From contig JAGGXT010000332.1 in assembly GCA_021162905.1 (NCBI GenBank), positions 1 to 5,720 of the forward strand: a stretch of DNA of 5,720 nucleotides, read 5' to 3'. Source of the DNA: Candidatus Odinarchaeota archaeon (GTDB lineage: Archaea; Asgardarchaeota; JAGGXT01). The notes beneath the pieces were generated by a model. It did not search any database. It worked only from the letters and a program-made list of their open reading frames with translations, and had not been told where the DNA came from. Both the position numbers and the translations under genes were made by a program. Positions 1-5,720 of the stretch are shown here, piece by piece (position 1 is the stretch's first letter; every line of letters begins with the position of its first letter).

Positions 1-183
1 ATCTAAGATATAGTTTATCTCTTTTATACTACTTTCTAAATCTTTAGTAAACTCATAATTTGAAAAATCACCAAGAAATAGTATTAAATTTATATTTAAT
101 CCTTGTTTTGTTACAATATCAACAACCTTATCTATCGCCGTAACATTACCGTGGGTGTCTGATAAAGCTAAAATTCTGAGCAA
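1..183 (-). CDS. Calcineurin-like metallophosphoesterase, N-terminal 61 residues (truncated by window edge)
   Basis: The visible N-terminus reads LLRILALSDTHGN with a later FLGDF. These are the first two metal-binding blocks of the calcineurin-like phosphoesterase fold: Asp9 and His11 (DxH), then Gly38-Asp39 (GD). The family hydrolyses phosphomono- or phosphodiesters with two divalent metals; the substrate cannot be inferred from this fragment. The rest of the protein, including the GNHD-type and histidine motifs, lies beyond the left edge. The start is TTG at 183: an in-frame TGA lies two codons upstream, and an AGGTGA ribosome site sits 6 nt before the TTG. The gene follows the DUF2268-like protease after 6 nt, so the two are almost certainly co-transcribed. 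There is no signal peptide, so the protein is probably cytosolic. Confidence 0.85.
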   Translation of the reverse strand, partial: MLRILALSDTHGNVTAIDKVVDIVTKQGLNINLILFLGDFSNYEFTKDLESSIKEINYILD

Positions 184-189
184 CGTTTT

Positions 190-195
190 TCACCT
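190..195 (-). promoter_or_regulatory. Ribosome binding site of the metallophosphoesterase, overlapping the upstream stop codon
   Basis: The minus strand reads AGGTGA, 6 nt before the TTG start at 183. The last three bases (TGA, 192-190) are also the stop codon of the protease gene. The ribosome ending the first gene therefore sits on the binding site of the second, which suggests translational coupling. The site also decides in favour of the TTG start. Confidence 0.7.
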
Positions 196-1047
196 ATTTG
201 ATGACATTATGTCAAGATATTTTCTTACTAAATCCTTTCCTTTCCAATTATAACATAATTCTCTCCACGAAAATCCATGTTCTAACAAAGTATTAACCAT
301 TTTATATGCAATATAATGGCCATGTCTTGGGCATATCGGAGATTTGTTTGTGAAGTGCCTTATATATGTTTCTATGCCTTTATTCCCTAAGTCATTCAAA
401 GTAAAGTTAAGAATTTCTTCTTCATGTTCTTCACAGCACTTTATCATTTCCTTTGTTGAGAAGATTAGTTCGTGAAGCTCTTTATCAGGATAGACTAATT
501 TCGTATATATTGCAGCCAATCCTTCAAAAAGAAGCATGTCCGCAAGATCCAGAAACTCAAAGAGCTCTTGATAATTCCTTATTTCGGGATTCTCTTCAAG
601 AACTCTTTGAACGAAGACTTGGTGGCATATTTCATGTGCAAGTATGAGTCCGATATTATCTTTATTTACATTTTCAAGAGCTACACCTACTGCTGTCTTT
701 TTACCAGTTGTAATGACAGTAAGAGCATTAACTTCCCAATTATCAATGAAAAGATAAATGTTTGGCTTGATTTTCATCTCTTCTGTTACCTTGTTAGCAA
801 CTTGAAGGATCACAGGATAGACATCATTTATTTTATTCTCCAGCTCAATAAAGTTGAATTTCCTAGCATTTTCTAAGAAACGAGCCTTTGCTTCATTTAT
901 GGAAATACCAAGGTAATGATTATAGAAGGCACTTAAAAAATCAGAATGTTCATAAAAATACATGTCTAATTCCTTTTTTGCCCGTGTTCTATCTCTGGTG
1001 TATAGTTTAAGAAAGTCAAGAACGTACTTATACGCATCAATAATCAT
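190..1047 (-). CDS. Putative zinc metalloprotease, HExxH gluzincin type, DUF2268/YjaZ-like
   Basis: This 285-residue protein has LAHEICHQVF near residues 136-145 (HEICH at 138-142), the HExxH zinc site and catalytic Glu of metallopeptidases. About 33 residues later comes LLFEGLAAIYTKL (Glu175), which fits the third zinc ligand of the EGLA type in DUF2268/YjaZ-like predicted proteases. A C-terminal stretch near 240-265, RHGHYIAYKMVNTLLEHG, resembles the conserved Gly-Tyr...Gly-Tyr-x-hydrophobic block at the end of that family. The protein is mostly helical, with no signal peptide or membrane segment, so it is probably a cytosolic peptidase of unknown substrate. I chose ATG at 1047 because GAGGTG ends 6 nt upstream. 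A GTG at 1056 would add three residues but lies inside that ribosome site. It is the first gene of an operon with the metallophosphoesterase. The family call rests on motif recognition by eye, without a database search. Confidence 0.75.
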   Translation of the reverse strand: MIIDAYKYVLDFLKLYTRDRTRAKKELDMYFYEHSDFLSAFYNHYLGISINEAKARFLENARKFNFIELENKINDVYPVILQVANKVTEEMKIKPNIYLFIDNWEVNALTVITTGKKTAVGVALENVNKDNIGLILAHEICHQVFVQRVLEENPEIRNYQELFEFLDLADMLLFEGLAAIYTKLVYPDKELHELIFSTKEMIKCCEEHEEEILNFTLNDLGNKGIETYIRHFTNKSPICPRHGHYIAYKMVNTLLEHGFSWRELCYNWKGKDLVRKYLDIMSSNR

Positions 1048-1053
1048 GGACTG

Positions 1054-1059
1054 CACCTC
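1054..1059 (-). promoter_or_regulatory. Ribosome binding site of the protease gene
   Basis: The minus strand reads GAGGTG, 6 nt before ATG at 1047. The same 6-nt spacing occurs in front of the metallophosphoesterase and serS. The alternative GTG start at 1056 is formed by the last three bases of this site, so it is unlikely to be the start. Confidence 0.7.
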
Positions 1060-1197
1060 TTTTTAAATAAAATCTTTTGATGATATTATTTCATAATTTA
1101 CATTATAAAAACTTTATACTATAAAAAATATTTATCCGTGGCGTGTAAGAAATTAAAGACGACAATCTAATATTCATTTTAGTAATATCCAAATGAT

Positions 1198-1210
1198 AAA
1201 AGTTTAAATA
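1198..1210 (+). promoter_or_regulatory. BRE/TATA promoter of serS
   Basis: The plus strand reads AAAAG directly followed by TTTAAATA (TATA box at 1203-1210), a good match to an archaeal BRE plus TATA box. A start about 25 nt from the box centre, near 1232, would give a leader of some 25 nt. That leaves room for the ribosome site at 1247-1251. Confidence 0.5.
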
Positions 1211-1246
1211 ATCTATATCCTTTCCTTAATCTTAGTCTTATATAAT

Positions 1247-1251
1247 GAGGG
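1247..1251 (+). promoter_or_regulatory. Ribosome binding site of serS
   Basis: GAGGG ends 6 nt before ATG at 1258. This supports that start over the in-frame ATG at 1267, which has a purine-rich stretch only 1 nt away. Confidence 0.55.
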
Positions 1252-1257
1252 ACCATT

Positions 1258-2628
1258 ATGTGGAGTATGCTCTATTATCTCAGAAATGATCCAGAAAAGA
1301 TAAAATGGTCTCTTGAAAAAAGAGGTTTGAATTCCAAGAGTGTAGATGATGCAATAAATTATGACAAATTATGGAGAAAGGAGTTGCAGAAGTTAAATGA
1401 GCTGCAAAGGAAACGTAATGAACTAAATAGGCAAATTGGTATTACGAAGGATCCAGATGAAAGAAAAAAACTAGTAGAAAAAGCAAAGCAAGTTAGCGAA
1501 GAAATTAAAAAGCAGGAAGCGATTGTTAAAAAATATCTCAACCTGCGAGACGAACTCTTACTAAGTTTTCCTAATATAGTTCATGAGAGTGTTCCAATAG
1601 GGGTTGATGAGGATGATAACGTCCCAATAAGATACTTTGGCAAACCGAAAGTGTATAAGGAGTACGTAGATACTTTCATAAAGATCACAAAAGGTTTTAA
1701 TGTGGAGTATGAGGTTATTGATTGGAAACCCCTTAGTCATTATGATCTAGGTGATAGTCTCAGATTAGTAGATACTGGTAGAGCTGCTAAAGTTGCGGGC
1801 TCTCGTTTCTTTTATATATTAGATGATCTTGTTTGGTTAGATCTTGCACTCATAATGTTTGCGGTTGATGAACTTTCTAAACGAGGTTTTCATTTACTTC
1901 AACCACCGTATATGTTAAAATATAAACCATATAGTGGAGTGACAAGTCTTAAAGATTTTGAAGATGCTTTATATAAGATTGAGGAGGAGGACTTGTATTT
2001 AATTGCAACATCCGAACATCCAATAGCAGCAAGGTTTATGAATGAGACACTTGAGATCAATGATTTACCTTTATTATATCTTGGGATTAGTCCATGCTTT
2101 AGAAAGGAGGCAGGGGCTCACGGTAAAGACACTAAAGGAATTTTCAGGGTCCATCAATTTCATAAGGTTGAGCAATTTGTTTTTACACTTCCAGAAAACT
2201 CATGGGAATGGCATGAGAAGCTTATTCACAATGCTGAGGAGTTGTTTAAAAAACTAGAAATTCCATTTAGAGTTATAAGTTTATGTACTGGAGATTTGAG
2301 CGTGGTTTCTGCTAAGACTTATGACATTGAAACATGGATGCCGGGGCAAGGAAAATTCAGAGAAATGGTATCTTGTAGTAATTGTACAGATTATCAATCA
2401 TATAGATTAAATATACGTTTTGCCGAAAAAAGAGGATATCCGAGCAAAGGATTTGTTCATACATTAAACTCAACAGCTATTGCAACAACACGAGCGATTA
2501 CTGCAATCCTTGAAAACTATCAAGAACCAGATGGAACGGTAAAGATTCCCAAAGTGTTAAATAAGTATTTAGAAATATTTGATGCTGCCCCAAAAGATGA
2601 AATAAAACCAGTTAGCAAATTTACCTAA
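1258..2628 (+). CDS. serS: Seryl-tRNA synthetase (class II, common type)
   Basis: This enzyme charges tRNA-Ser with serine through seryl-adenylate in the cytosol; it also supplies Ser-tRNA-Sec where selenocysteine is used. The 456-residue protein is full length. Residues about 35-100 form the charged antiparallel coiled-coil arm that grips the tRNA long variable arm. The class II core follows: motif 1 around FHLLQPPYML (211-220), the serine-binding TSE (251-253), motif 2 FRKEAGAHGKDT (281-292) continuing to FRVHQFHKVEQF, the conserved SCSNCTDYQSYR block (372-383), and motif 3 LNSTAIATTRAITAILENYQ (403-422) with its catalytic Arg412. Motif 3 has STAIATTR where bacteria usually have GSGLAVGR, which looks like an archaeal sequence. 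The gene has its own promoter and is probably monocistronic. Its stop codon overlaps the convergent DUF2207 gene by 4 nt. All key residues appear intact. Confidence 0.97.
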   Translation: MWSMLYYLRNDPEKIKWSLEKRGLNSKSVDDAINYDKLWRKELQKLNELQRKRNELNRQIGITKDPDERKKLVEKAKQVSEEIKKQEAIVKKYLNLRDELLLSFPNIVHESVPIGVDEDDNVPIRYFGKPKVYKEYVDTFIKITKGFNVEYEVIDWKPLSHYDLGDSLRLVDTGRAAKVAGSRFFYILDDLVWLDLALIMFAVDELSKRGFHLLQPPYMLKYKPYSGVTSLKDFEDALYKIEEEDLYLIATSEHPIAARFMNETLEINDLPLLYLGISPCFRKEAGAHGKDTKGIFRVHQFHKVEQFVFTLPENSWEWHEKLIHNAEELFKKLEIPFRVISLCTGDLSVVSAKTYDIETWMPGQGKFREMVSCSNCTDYQSYRLNIRFAEKRGYPSKGFVHTLNSTAIATTRAITAILENYQEPDGTVKIPKVLNKYLEIFDAAPKDEIKPVSKFT

Positions 2629-4445
2629 TAGCTTTTTTCTTCGTTTACACCTATGCGTTGTATTTTTAACTGTTGAAATTCTATATCCTCTTCTTGTTCG
2701 ACCATTCTTAATAGTCTTATCTGATGAAATGTTTCATGCAGGCAGTAAACTATTTTTAATAATTCCTGGTCAGATAACATAGTGGCTTTAGGTTCGGGTG
2801 GGAATGTTACATGTTTACACGCTTTCTTATTTACTCGTGTTGCTTTTGTCTTTTTTACTTTTGCTAAATACCTGTTATACATTGAAATTGTTACACTTTC
2901 AATAGAGAGATAGGGTACCAAGAATAACCAATCTAAATAATTACAAAGAAAACATATTAAACCTCTTAGGTCATTATATTTTATGAGTTTAACATAGCGC
3001 ACTTTTAGATTATTAAGTTCTTGTTCAATTTTCATTTTAAACATAACACCTTTTTTAGTTACATGTGATAAGCTACTTATGATCTTATACGCAATTGCTA
3101 TAGATAAGAACGTGCTAAATAATATAGGTCCTCCACCCGCAATATAAAAAATAAGTGACCCAAGGGAGAATATACTAAAAGGCATAGCTATCAGGTAAAG
3201 ATAGCGCATATAATAAGCTGTGATTTTCTCCGGATCGGCATAGTATATCTTCTCTTTCAGTGCAATTTGTTTAATATCATAGAGGATTCCCTCAAATAAA
3301 TGCAAGTGCGTTAATATTGATCTTATCGGAATTTTTGTGCCATCTGGAGATAATTTAGCTACAGCTAGCAAGAATTCCAGTTCATAATCAAGAAGTTCTG
3401 AACTTTTTCTTTCGAAAATTGCTTTTTTGCCTTTTTTGGTAATTAATAAAGTTGGATCATTTGGATCTAATCTAAGTCTGAAAAATTCCTTTCTTATTAG
3501 TGTTTTCATTATTATTATGATTATATTCTCGTCAACTTTCTCCTTTAAGATAGCATATGCAAATCCAGGATCTATATCACTGAGAGAAGGCAAAGGATCC
3601 TTTGCTTTCTCATATTCTTTTACGGCAACCTTAGGGTCTCTGCCCCTAATAATCCATAATATTCCAGCACAGCCATCTACTATAAGAAAAACAAGTAATG
3701 AAATAATAATGCTGTTCTTATTTACAAATAATCTTAGTGTGATTGGCGTATCTTGAAACTTGGGCGTTTCAACCCTAATATGCCATCCACTTTCTTTCTC
3801 AATTTTAGCTGTAGCTACTTTTAAGATGATGAAGTCTTCACTTTTTTCAAAACTAGCATCTCCATCTACTGTGTATGTTATCTCACTAAGGTTAAGGATT
3901 GGTGGTAAGTATATATATGCATGGGCATTGTAAATTGTTAACTCAAAATCTTCACTTACTATGGAATAGTCAATAATATTTTTTCCATTAGCTTCATTAA
4001 CCAGATTAAGAATTGCAAAAGCAATTGAAAAATTTAGGACAACTGGAGTATCCTCACCAACTATAAAGCTCTCGAAAAACCAAATTATTTTTATCCTTCC
4101 AAAATTTTGTTCAACATAAAATGTTCCAGGAAACCTATTTATGTTTTCTTCATAAATTACACCTAAGCTATCAGTAATTGAGATATTAGTTATACCATCA
4201 AAATTATCCCAATCTATAATAAGTTCCAGTTTGTAGTATTCACCACTATAGAAGATATATGATAGGTTGTATACAACGAAGACATTTGGAGAATTCTCAT
4301 TAATATATAGAAAAACATCTAATTGCTGGATCTCGTAAGGTCTTTTAGGTTCATTATTTGAATAGATTTCTACTTCTGATATCTTATTAACACATGGACA
4401 AATTAAGATGGCAAATAATATTATCATTAAAATTATCTTTTTCAT
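2625..4445 (-). CDS. DUF2207-type membrane protein with signal peptide, extracytoplasmic domain and cytosolic domains
   Basis: This 606-residue protein has the layout of predicted DUF2207 membrane proteins; its function is unknown. In order: signal peptide (1-18, MKKIILMIILFAILICPC); a beta-rich extracytoplasmic domain (about 25-240) opening with PYEIQQLDVFLYINENSPNV, the 'Y-I-x-x-x-D-V' start typical of the family; membrane segment 1 (about 245-266); a cytosolic winged-helix-like part (about 285-370) that includes DIDPGFAYAIL and LLITKKGKKAIF; membrane segments 2 and 3 (about 415-435 and 440-459); then a region ending in LDWLFLVPYLSIESVTISM (about 504-522), which fits the family's 'LPYAI-G' block. 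The last 80 residues are Lys- and Glu-rich and unrecognised. I prefer ATG at 4445, because it starts the signal peptide and has AGTGA 5 nt before it. A TTG at 4487 would add 14 charged residues and has no ribosome site. The gene lies 44 nt after the PhoU-like gene, in the same operon. Confidence 0.75.
   Translation of the reverse strand: MKKIILMIILFAILICPCVNKISEVEIYSNNEPKRPYEIQQLDVFLYINENSPNVFVVYNLSYIFYSGEYYKLELIIDWDNFDGITNISITDSLGVIYEENINRFPGTFYVEQNFGRIKIIWFFESFIVGEDTPVVLNFSIAFAILNLVNEANGKNIIDYSIVSEDFELTIYNAHAYIYLPPILNLSEITYTVDGDASFEKSEDFIILKVATAKIEKESGWHIRVETPKFQDTPITLRLFVNKNSIIISLLVFLIVDGCAGILWIIRGRDPKVAVKEYEKAKDPLPSLSDIDPGFAYAILKEKVDENIIIIIMKTLIRKEFFRLRLDPNDPTLLITKKGKKAIFERKSSELLDYELEFLLAVAKLSPDGTKIPIRSILTHLHLFEGILYDIKQIALKEKIYYADPEKITAYYMRYLYLIAMPFSIFSLGSLIFYIAGGGPILFSTFLSIAIAYKIISSLSHVTKKGVMFKMKIEQELNNLKVRYVKLIKYNDLRGLICFLCNYLDWLFLVPYLSIESVTISMYNRYLAKVKKTKATRVNKKACKHVTFPPEPKATMLSDQELLKIVYCLHETFHQIRLLRMVEQEEDIEFQQLKIQRIGVNEEKSY
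2632..2645 (+). terminator. Probable oligo-T terminator of serS, inside the opposing gene
   Basis: A run of six T (2633-2638), continued as CTTCGTTT, begins 5 nt after the serS stop codon on the plus strand. Archaeal RNA polymerase terminates at such T-runs without needing a hairpin, and no clear hairpin is visible. On the minus strand the same bases encode Glu-Glu-Lys near the C-terminus of the DUF2207 protein. Confidence 0.5.
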
Positions 4446-4489
4446 TTTTATCACTCGCACGTGAGTCTTTTTATTTTTTAGTAGCAACT

Positions 4490-5575
4490 TTAAGAACTAT
4501 TTTGGGATATTGTACTTCTTTCTTTAGAAATTATCAGACTCTCGGGATTTTCTTCAATAACTCTGTTTATCGTGACGCGGCATATGGTTTCAAGTTCTTT
4601 AATTATTTGCATAGTTCTATTATTTAGAACTATCACTTTCGAGGCAATATCCACATCTCTACATGTTTCACTAAGTAAATCTCTCACAAAGCTTACTTCC
4701 TTATTCTCAAATTCCAATATCATATCTAATGCGTAATTAGCTTTTAGTAAACTTTTTCTTTGAAATGCTTCAAAAACAAGCTTTGTTATATCACTAAGAT
4801 TTATCAATGTTTCCTTTATTTTTTCATAAAATGTATTCTGGCTTTCAAGAATGATAAATATTTCGGCTATTAAACTTGATAGTTCATTCAAGGCGTTTCC
4901 AATTATCTTAATAGAGTTAAATATTGCTCTATTTCCAAGGAGATGAATGGTTGATTCGATTTCAGCAGCTCTTGCTACAGACCAATCAATCTGCGACATT
5001 ACCATCTGTCTAATTCCCAAGCAGAAAAACCTATCAATCTCTGTTTTTATGTTTTTTAGGTCTTTAAGCAATGTGGGATTTTTCTCCTCAACGGTTCTCA
5101 TTAAGAGATCTATCACTGAGAGAACATTGTCCATTATCCTTTTCATCAGTTTATTCATAGGAAATCTCTTTACATCTATAAAACATTGTAGTATAATACT
5201 TTTCTCATTCTGCTCTAGAATTCCAACTCCAGTATGCTCTGATATCGTTCTTCGAACACCTTCTAGGATTTGTCCATTTATTTTTCCTTTGATAACTTTT
5301 ATGGTAATTCTATCATAGCCCAGTATATAACAACTTGTAATTAACCTCTCTATCAAGTTAGAATTTATCTCTTGATCGATTTCTATCGTATATGTATTTT
5401 GTGTACTTCTTTCATGTCTTATATCTTGAGGGATTATTTTCAAGTAGCCACTTTCATCTATGTCTACGTAGACCATATCGCCCCGCTTTAGTCTATATCT
5501 ATCAGCCCATTTTTTAGGTATAGAAACAACTAAGGTAGTATTTCCCAGTCTCTGTAATTTTCTAGCCTCAGGCAT
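4490..5575 (-). CDS. PhoU-like regulator with N-terminal AbrB/SpoVT DNA-binding-type domain
   Basis: The 361-residue protein starts with a swapped-hairpin AbrB/SpoVT domain (residues 1-51): ARKLQRLGNTTLVVSIPKKW, then YRLKRGDMVYVDIDESGYLKII. A linker/alpha-beta section follows (about 56-136), then a long all-helical region (about 136-341) arranged like two PhoU three-helix bundles. AbrB-PhoU fusions are common in archaea and are named as phosphate-uptake regulators by homology. No pstSCAB genes are in view, so a role in phosphate uptake is not shown here. The E-x-x-x-D metal motifs of PhoU look degenerate: NALNE near 227-231, and ETICR near 328-332. The start is uncertain. ATG at 5575 begins exactly at the AbrB domain and has GAGGAG 11 nt upstream, which is long spacing. 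ATG at 5647 adds 24 residues and could be leaderless. The gene leads an operon with the DUF2207 protein. Confidence 0.8.
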   Translation of the reverse strand: MPEARKLQRLGNTTLVVSIPKKWADRYRLKRGDMVYVDIDESGYLKIIPQDIRHERSTQNTYTIEIDQEINSNLIERLITSCYILGYDRITIKVIKGKINGQILEGVRRTISEHTGVGILEQNEKSIILQCFIDVKRFPMNKLMKRIMDNVLSVIDLLMRTVEEKNPTLLKDLKNIKTEIDRFFCLGIRQMVMSQIDWSVARAAEIESTIHLLGNRAIFNSIKIIGNALNELSSLIAEIFIILESQNTFYEKIKETLINLSDITKLVFEAFQRKSLLKANYALDMILEFENKEVSFVRDLLSETCRDVDIASKVIVLNNRTMQIIKELETICRVTINRVIEENPESLIISKERSTISQNSS

Positions 5576-5586
5576 CTTTTTACAAA

Positions 5587-5592
5587 CTCCTC
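5587..5592 (-). promoter_or_regulatory. Possible ribosome binding site of the AbrB-PhoU gene
   Basis: The minus strand reads GAGGAG, 11 nt before ATG at 5575. Three other genes in the window have 6-nt spacing, so this is a weak fit. No in-frame start codon sits nearer. Confidence 0.35.
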
Positions 5593-5663
5593 TACCAATT
5601 GTTATTTTTAACTCTACAATGATGTAAATGTCTTTAGTATTTATCATTTATGCTTCAAACTGC

Positions 5664-5677
5664 TATAATTATAAAAT
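5664..5677 (-). promoter_or_regulatory. TATA-like promoter of the AbrB-PhoU operon (possibly bidirectional)
   Basis: The minus strand reads TTTTATAATTATAG, centred near 5671. Initiation about 26 nt downstream falls near 5645, almost at the ATG of 5647. The transcript would then be either leaderless for the 385-residue form or have a leader of about 70 nt for the 361-residue form. The core TATAATTATA (5664-5673) is a perfect palindrome and could also drive rightward transcription. Confidence 0.45.
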
Positions 5678-5720
5678 ATCTAAAAGGACATAAAAAGGTA
5701 AAGAATGCACAGAAAAATAG

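Larger units (their letters stand above)
1048..1257. promoter_or_regulatory. Divergent AT-rich promoter region between the protease operon and serS
   Basis: This 210-nt spacer separates two divergently read genes. It has no open frame of note, and I found no tRNA. A TATA-like element for the minus-strand operon is TTTTATAATG (minus strand, 1101-1110); a start about 26 nt downstream would give a leader of roughly 30 nt. A second TATA-like element with near-perfect dyad symmetry, TTTATA-c-TATAAA, lies at 1113-1125. The serS promoter is listed separately. The stretch 1140-1195 shows nothing recognisable. Confidence 0.45.

Noticed and set aside
453..876. Plus-strand open frames opposite the protease gene (64 and 102 residues)
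   Set aside because: They lie antisense to a well-supported gene, have no ribosome site and show no recognisable protein features.
1076..1090. TGATGA resembling a box C of a C/D guide RNA in the spacer
   Set aside because: No CTGA box D follows within the spacer on that strand, so no C/D RNA can be supported.
2371..2406. CxxC pair (SCSNC) in SerRS as a possible zinc site
   Set aside because: The SCSNC-x-D-x-Q-x-R block is a conserved part of ordinary class II SerRS, not a zinc ribbon. The zinc-dependent SerRS is the different methanogen type.
2715..2735. HExxH-like motif (HETFH, residues 570-574) near the C-terminus of the DUF2207 protein, suggesting a second protease
   Set aside because: It sits in the last 40 residues of a charged tail, with no room for a peptidase fold and no evident third zinc ligand. 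It is most likely chance.
4443..4502. Lipobox at the end of the DUF2207 signal peptide (LICPC), suggesting a lipoprotein
   Set aside because: The residue before the cysteine is Ile, not Gly, Ala or Ser, so it does not fit a lipobox.
4947..5318. Plus-strand 123-residue open frame opposite the AbrB-PhoU gene
   Set aside because: Its hydrophobic, Ser/Phe/Ile-rich composition is the usual shadow of an AT-rich helical gene on the other strand.

Overview
The window looks like a stretch of ordinary chromosome from an AT-rich archaeon, by eye about one third G+C. Four things point to archaea: a PhoU-like protein carrying an N-terminal AbrB/SpoVT domain, a seryl-tRNA synthetase with an archaeal-looking motif 3, TATA/BRE-like elements in place of -35/-10 boxes, and GGTGA/GAGGTG-type ribosome binding sites close to start codons. 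The SerRS is the common class II form, not the divergent form of some methanogens. A Thermoproteota (TACK) lineage is a reasonable guess, but the sequence does not settle it.

Layout. Positions 1-1047 hold a minus-strand pair. A putative gluzincin metalloprotease related to the DUF2268/YjaZ group (190-1047) is followed after 6 nt by a calcineurin-like metallophosphoesterase (183 down to 1) that runs off the left edge. A 210-nt AT-rich spacer (1048-1257) holds the divergent promoters for this pair and for serS. serS (1258-2628, plus strand) is complete. It meets the next gene tail to tail with a 4-nt overlap of stop codons. Positions 2625-5575 hold a second minus-strand pair, read from right to left: an AbrB-PhoU regulator (4490-5575, with a possible longer form starting at 5647), then a DUF2207-type membrane protein (2625-4445). 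The last 73 nt are a promoter region with a palindromic AT element that could also serve a gene leaving the right edge.

How the genes relate. serS is housekeeping and is transcribed alone. The two minus-strand pairs look like separate operons. The protease/phosphoesterase pair is probably translationally coupled, because the second gene's Shine-Dalgarno sequence contains the first gene's stop codon. The AbrB-PhoU/DUF2207 pair is the least explained part: a cytosolic helical regulator beside a secreted-domain/membrane/cytosolic-domain protein, with no phosphate transporter or histidine kinase in view. No mobile element, CRISPR array, tRNA, rRNA or clear pseudogene was seen. The window does not contain an obvious new system. 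The AbrB-PhoU/DUF2207 pair is the best candidate for uncharacterised biology.
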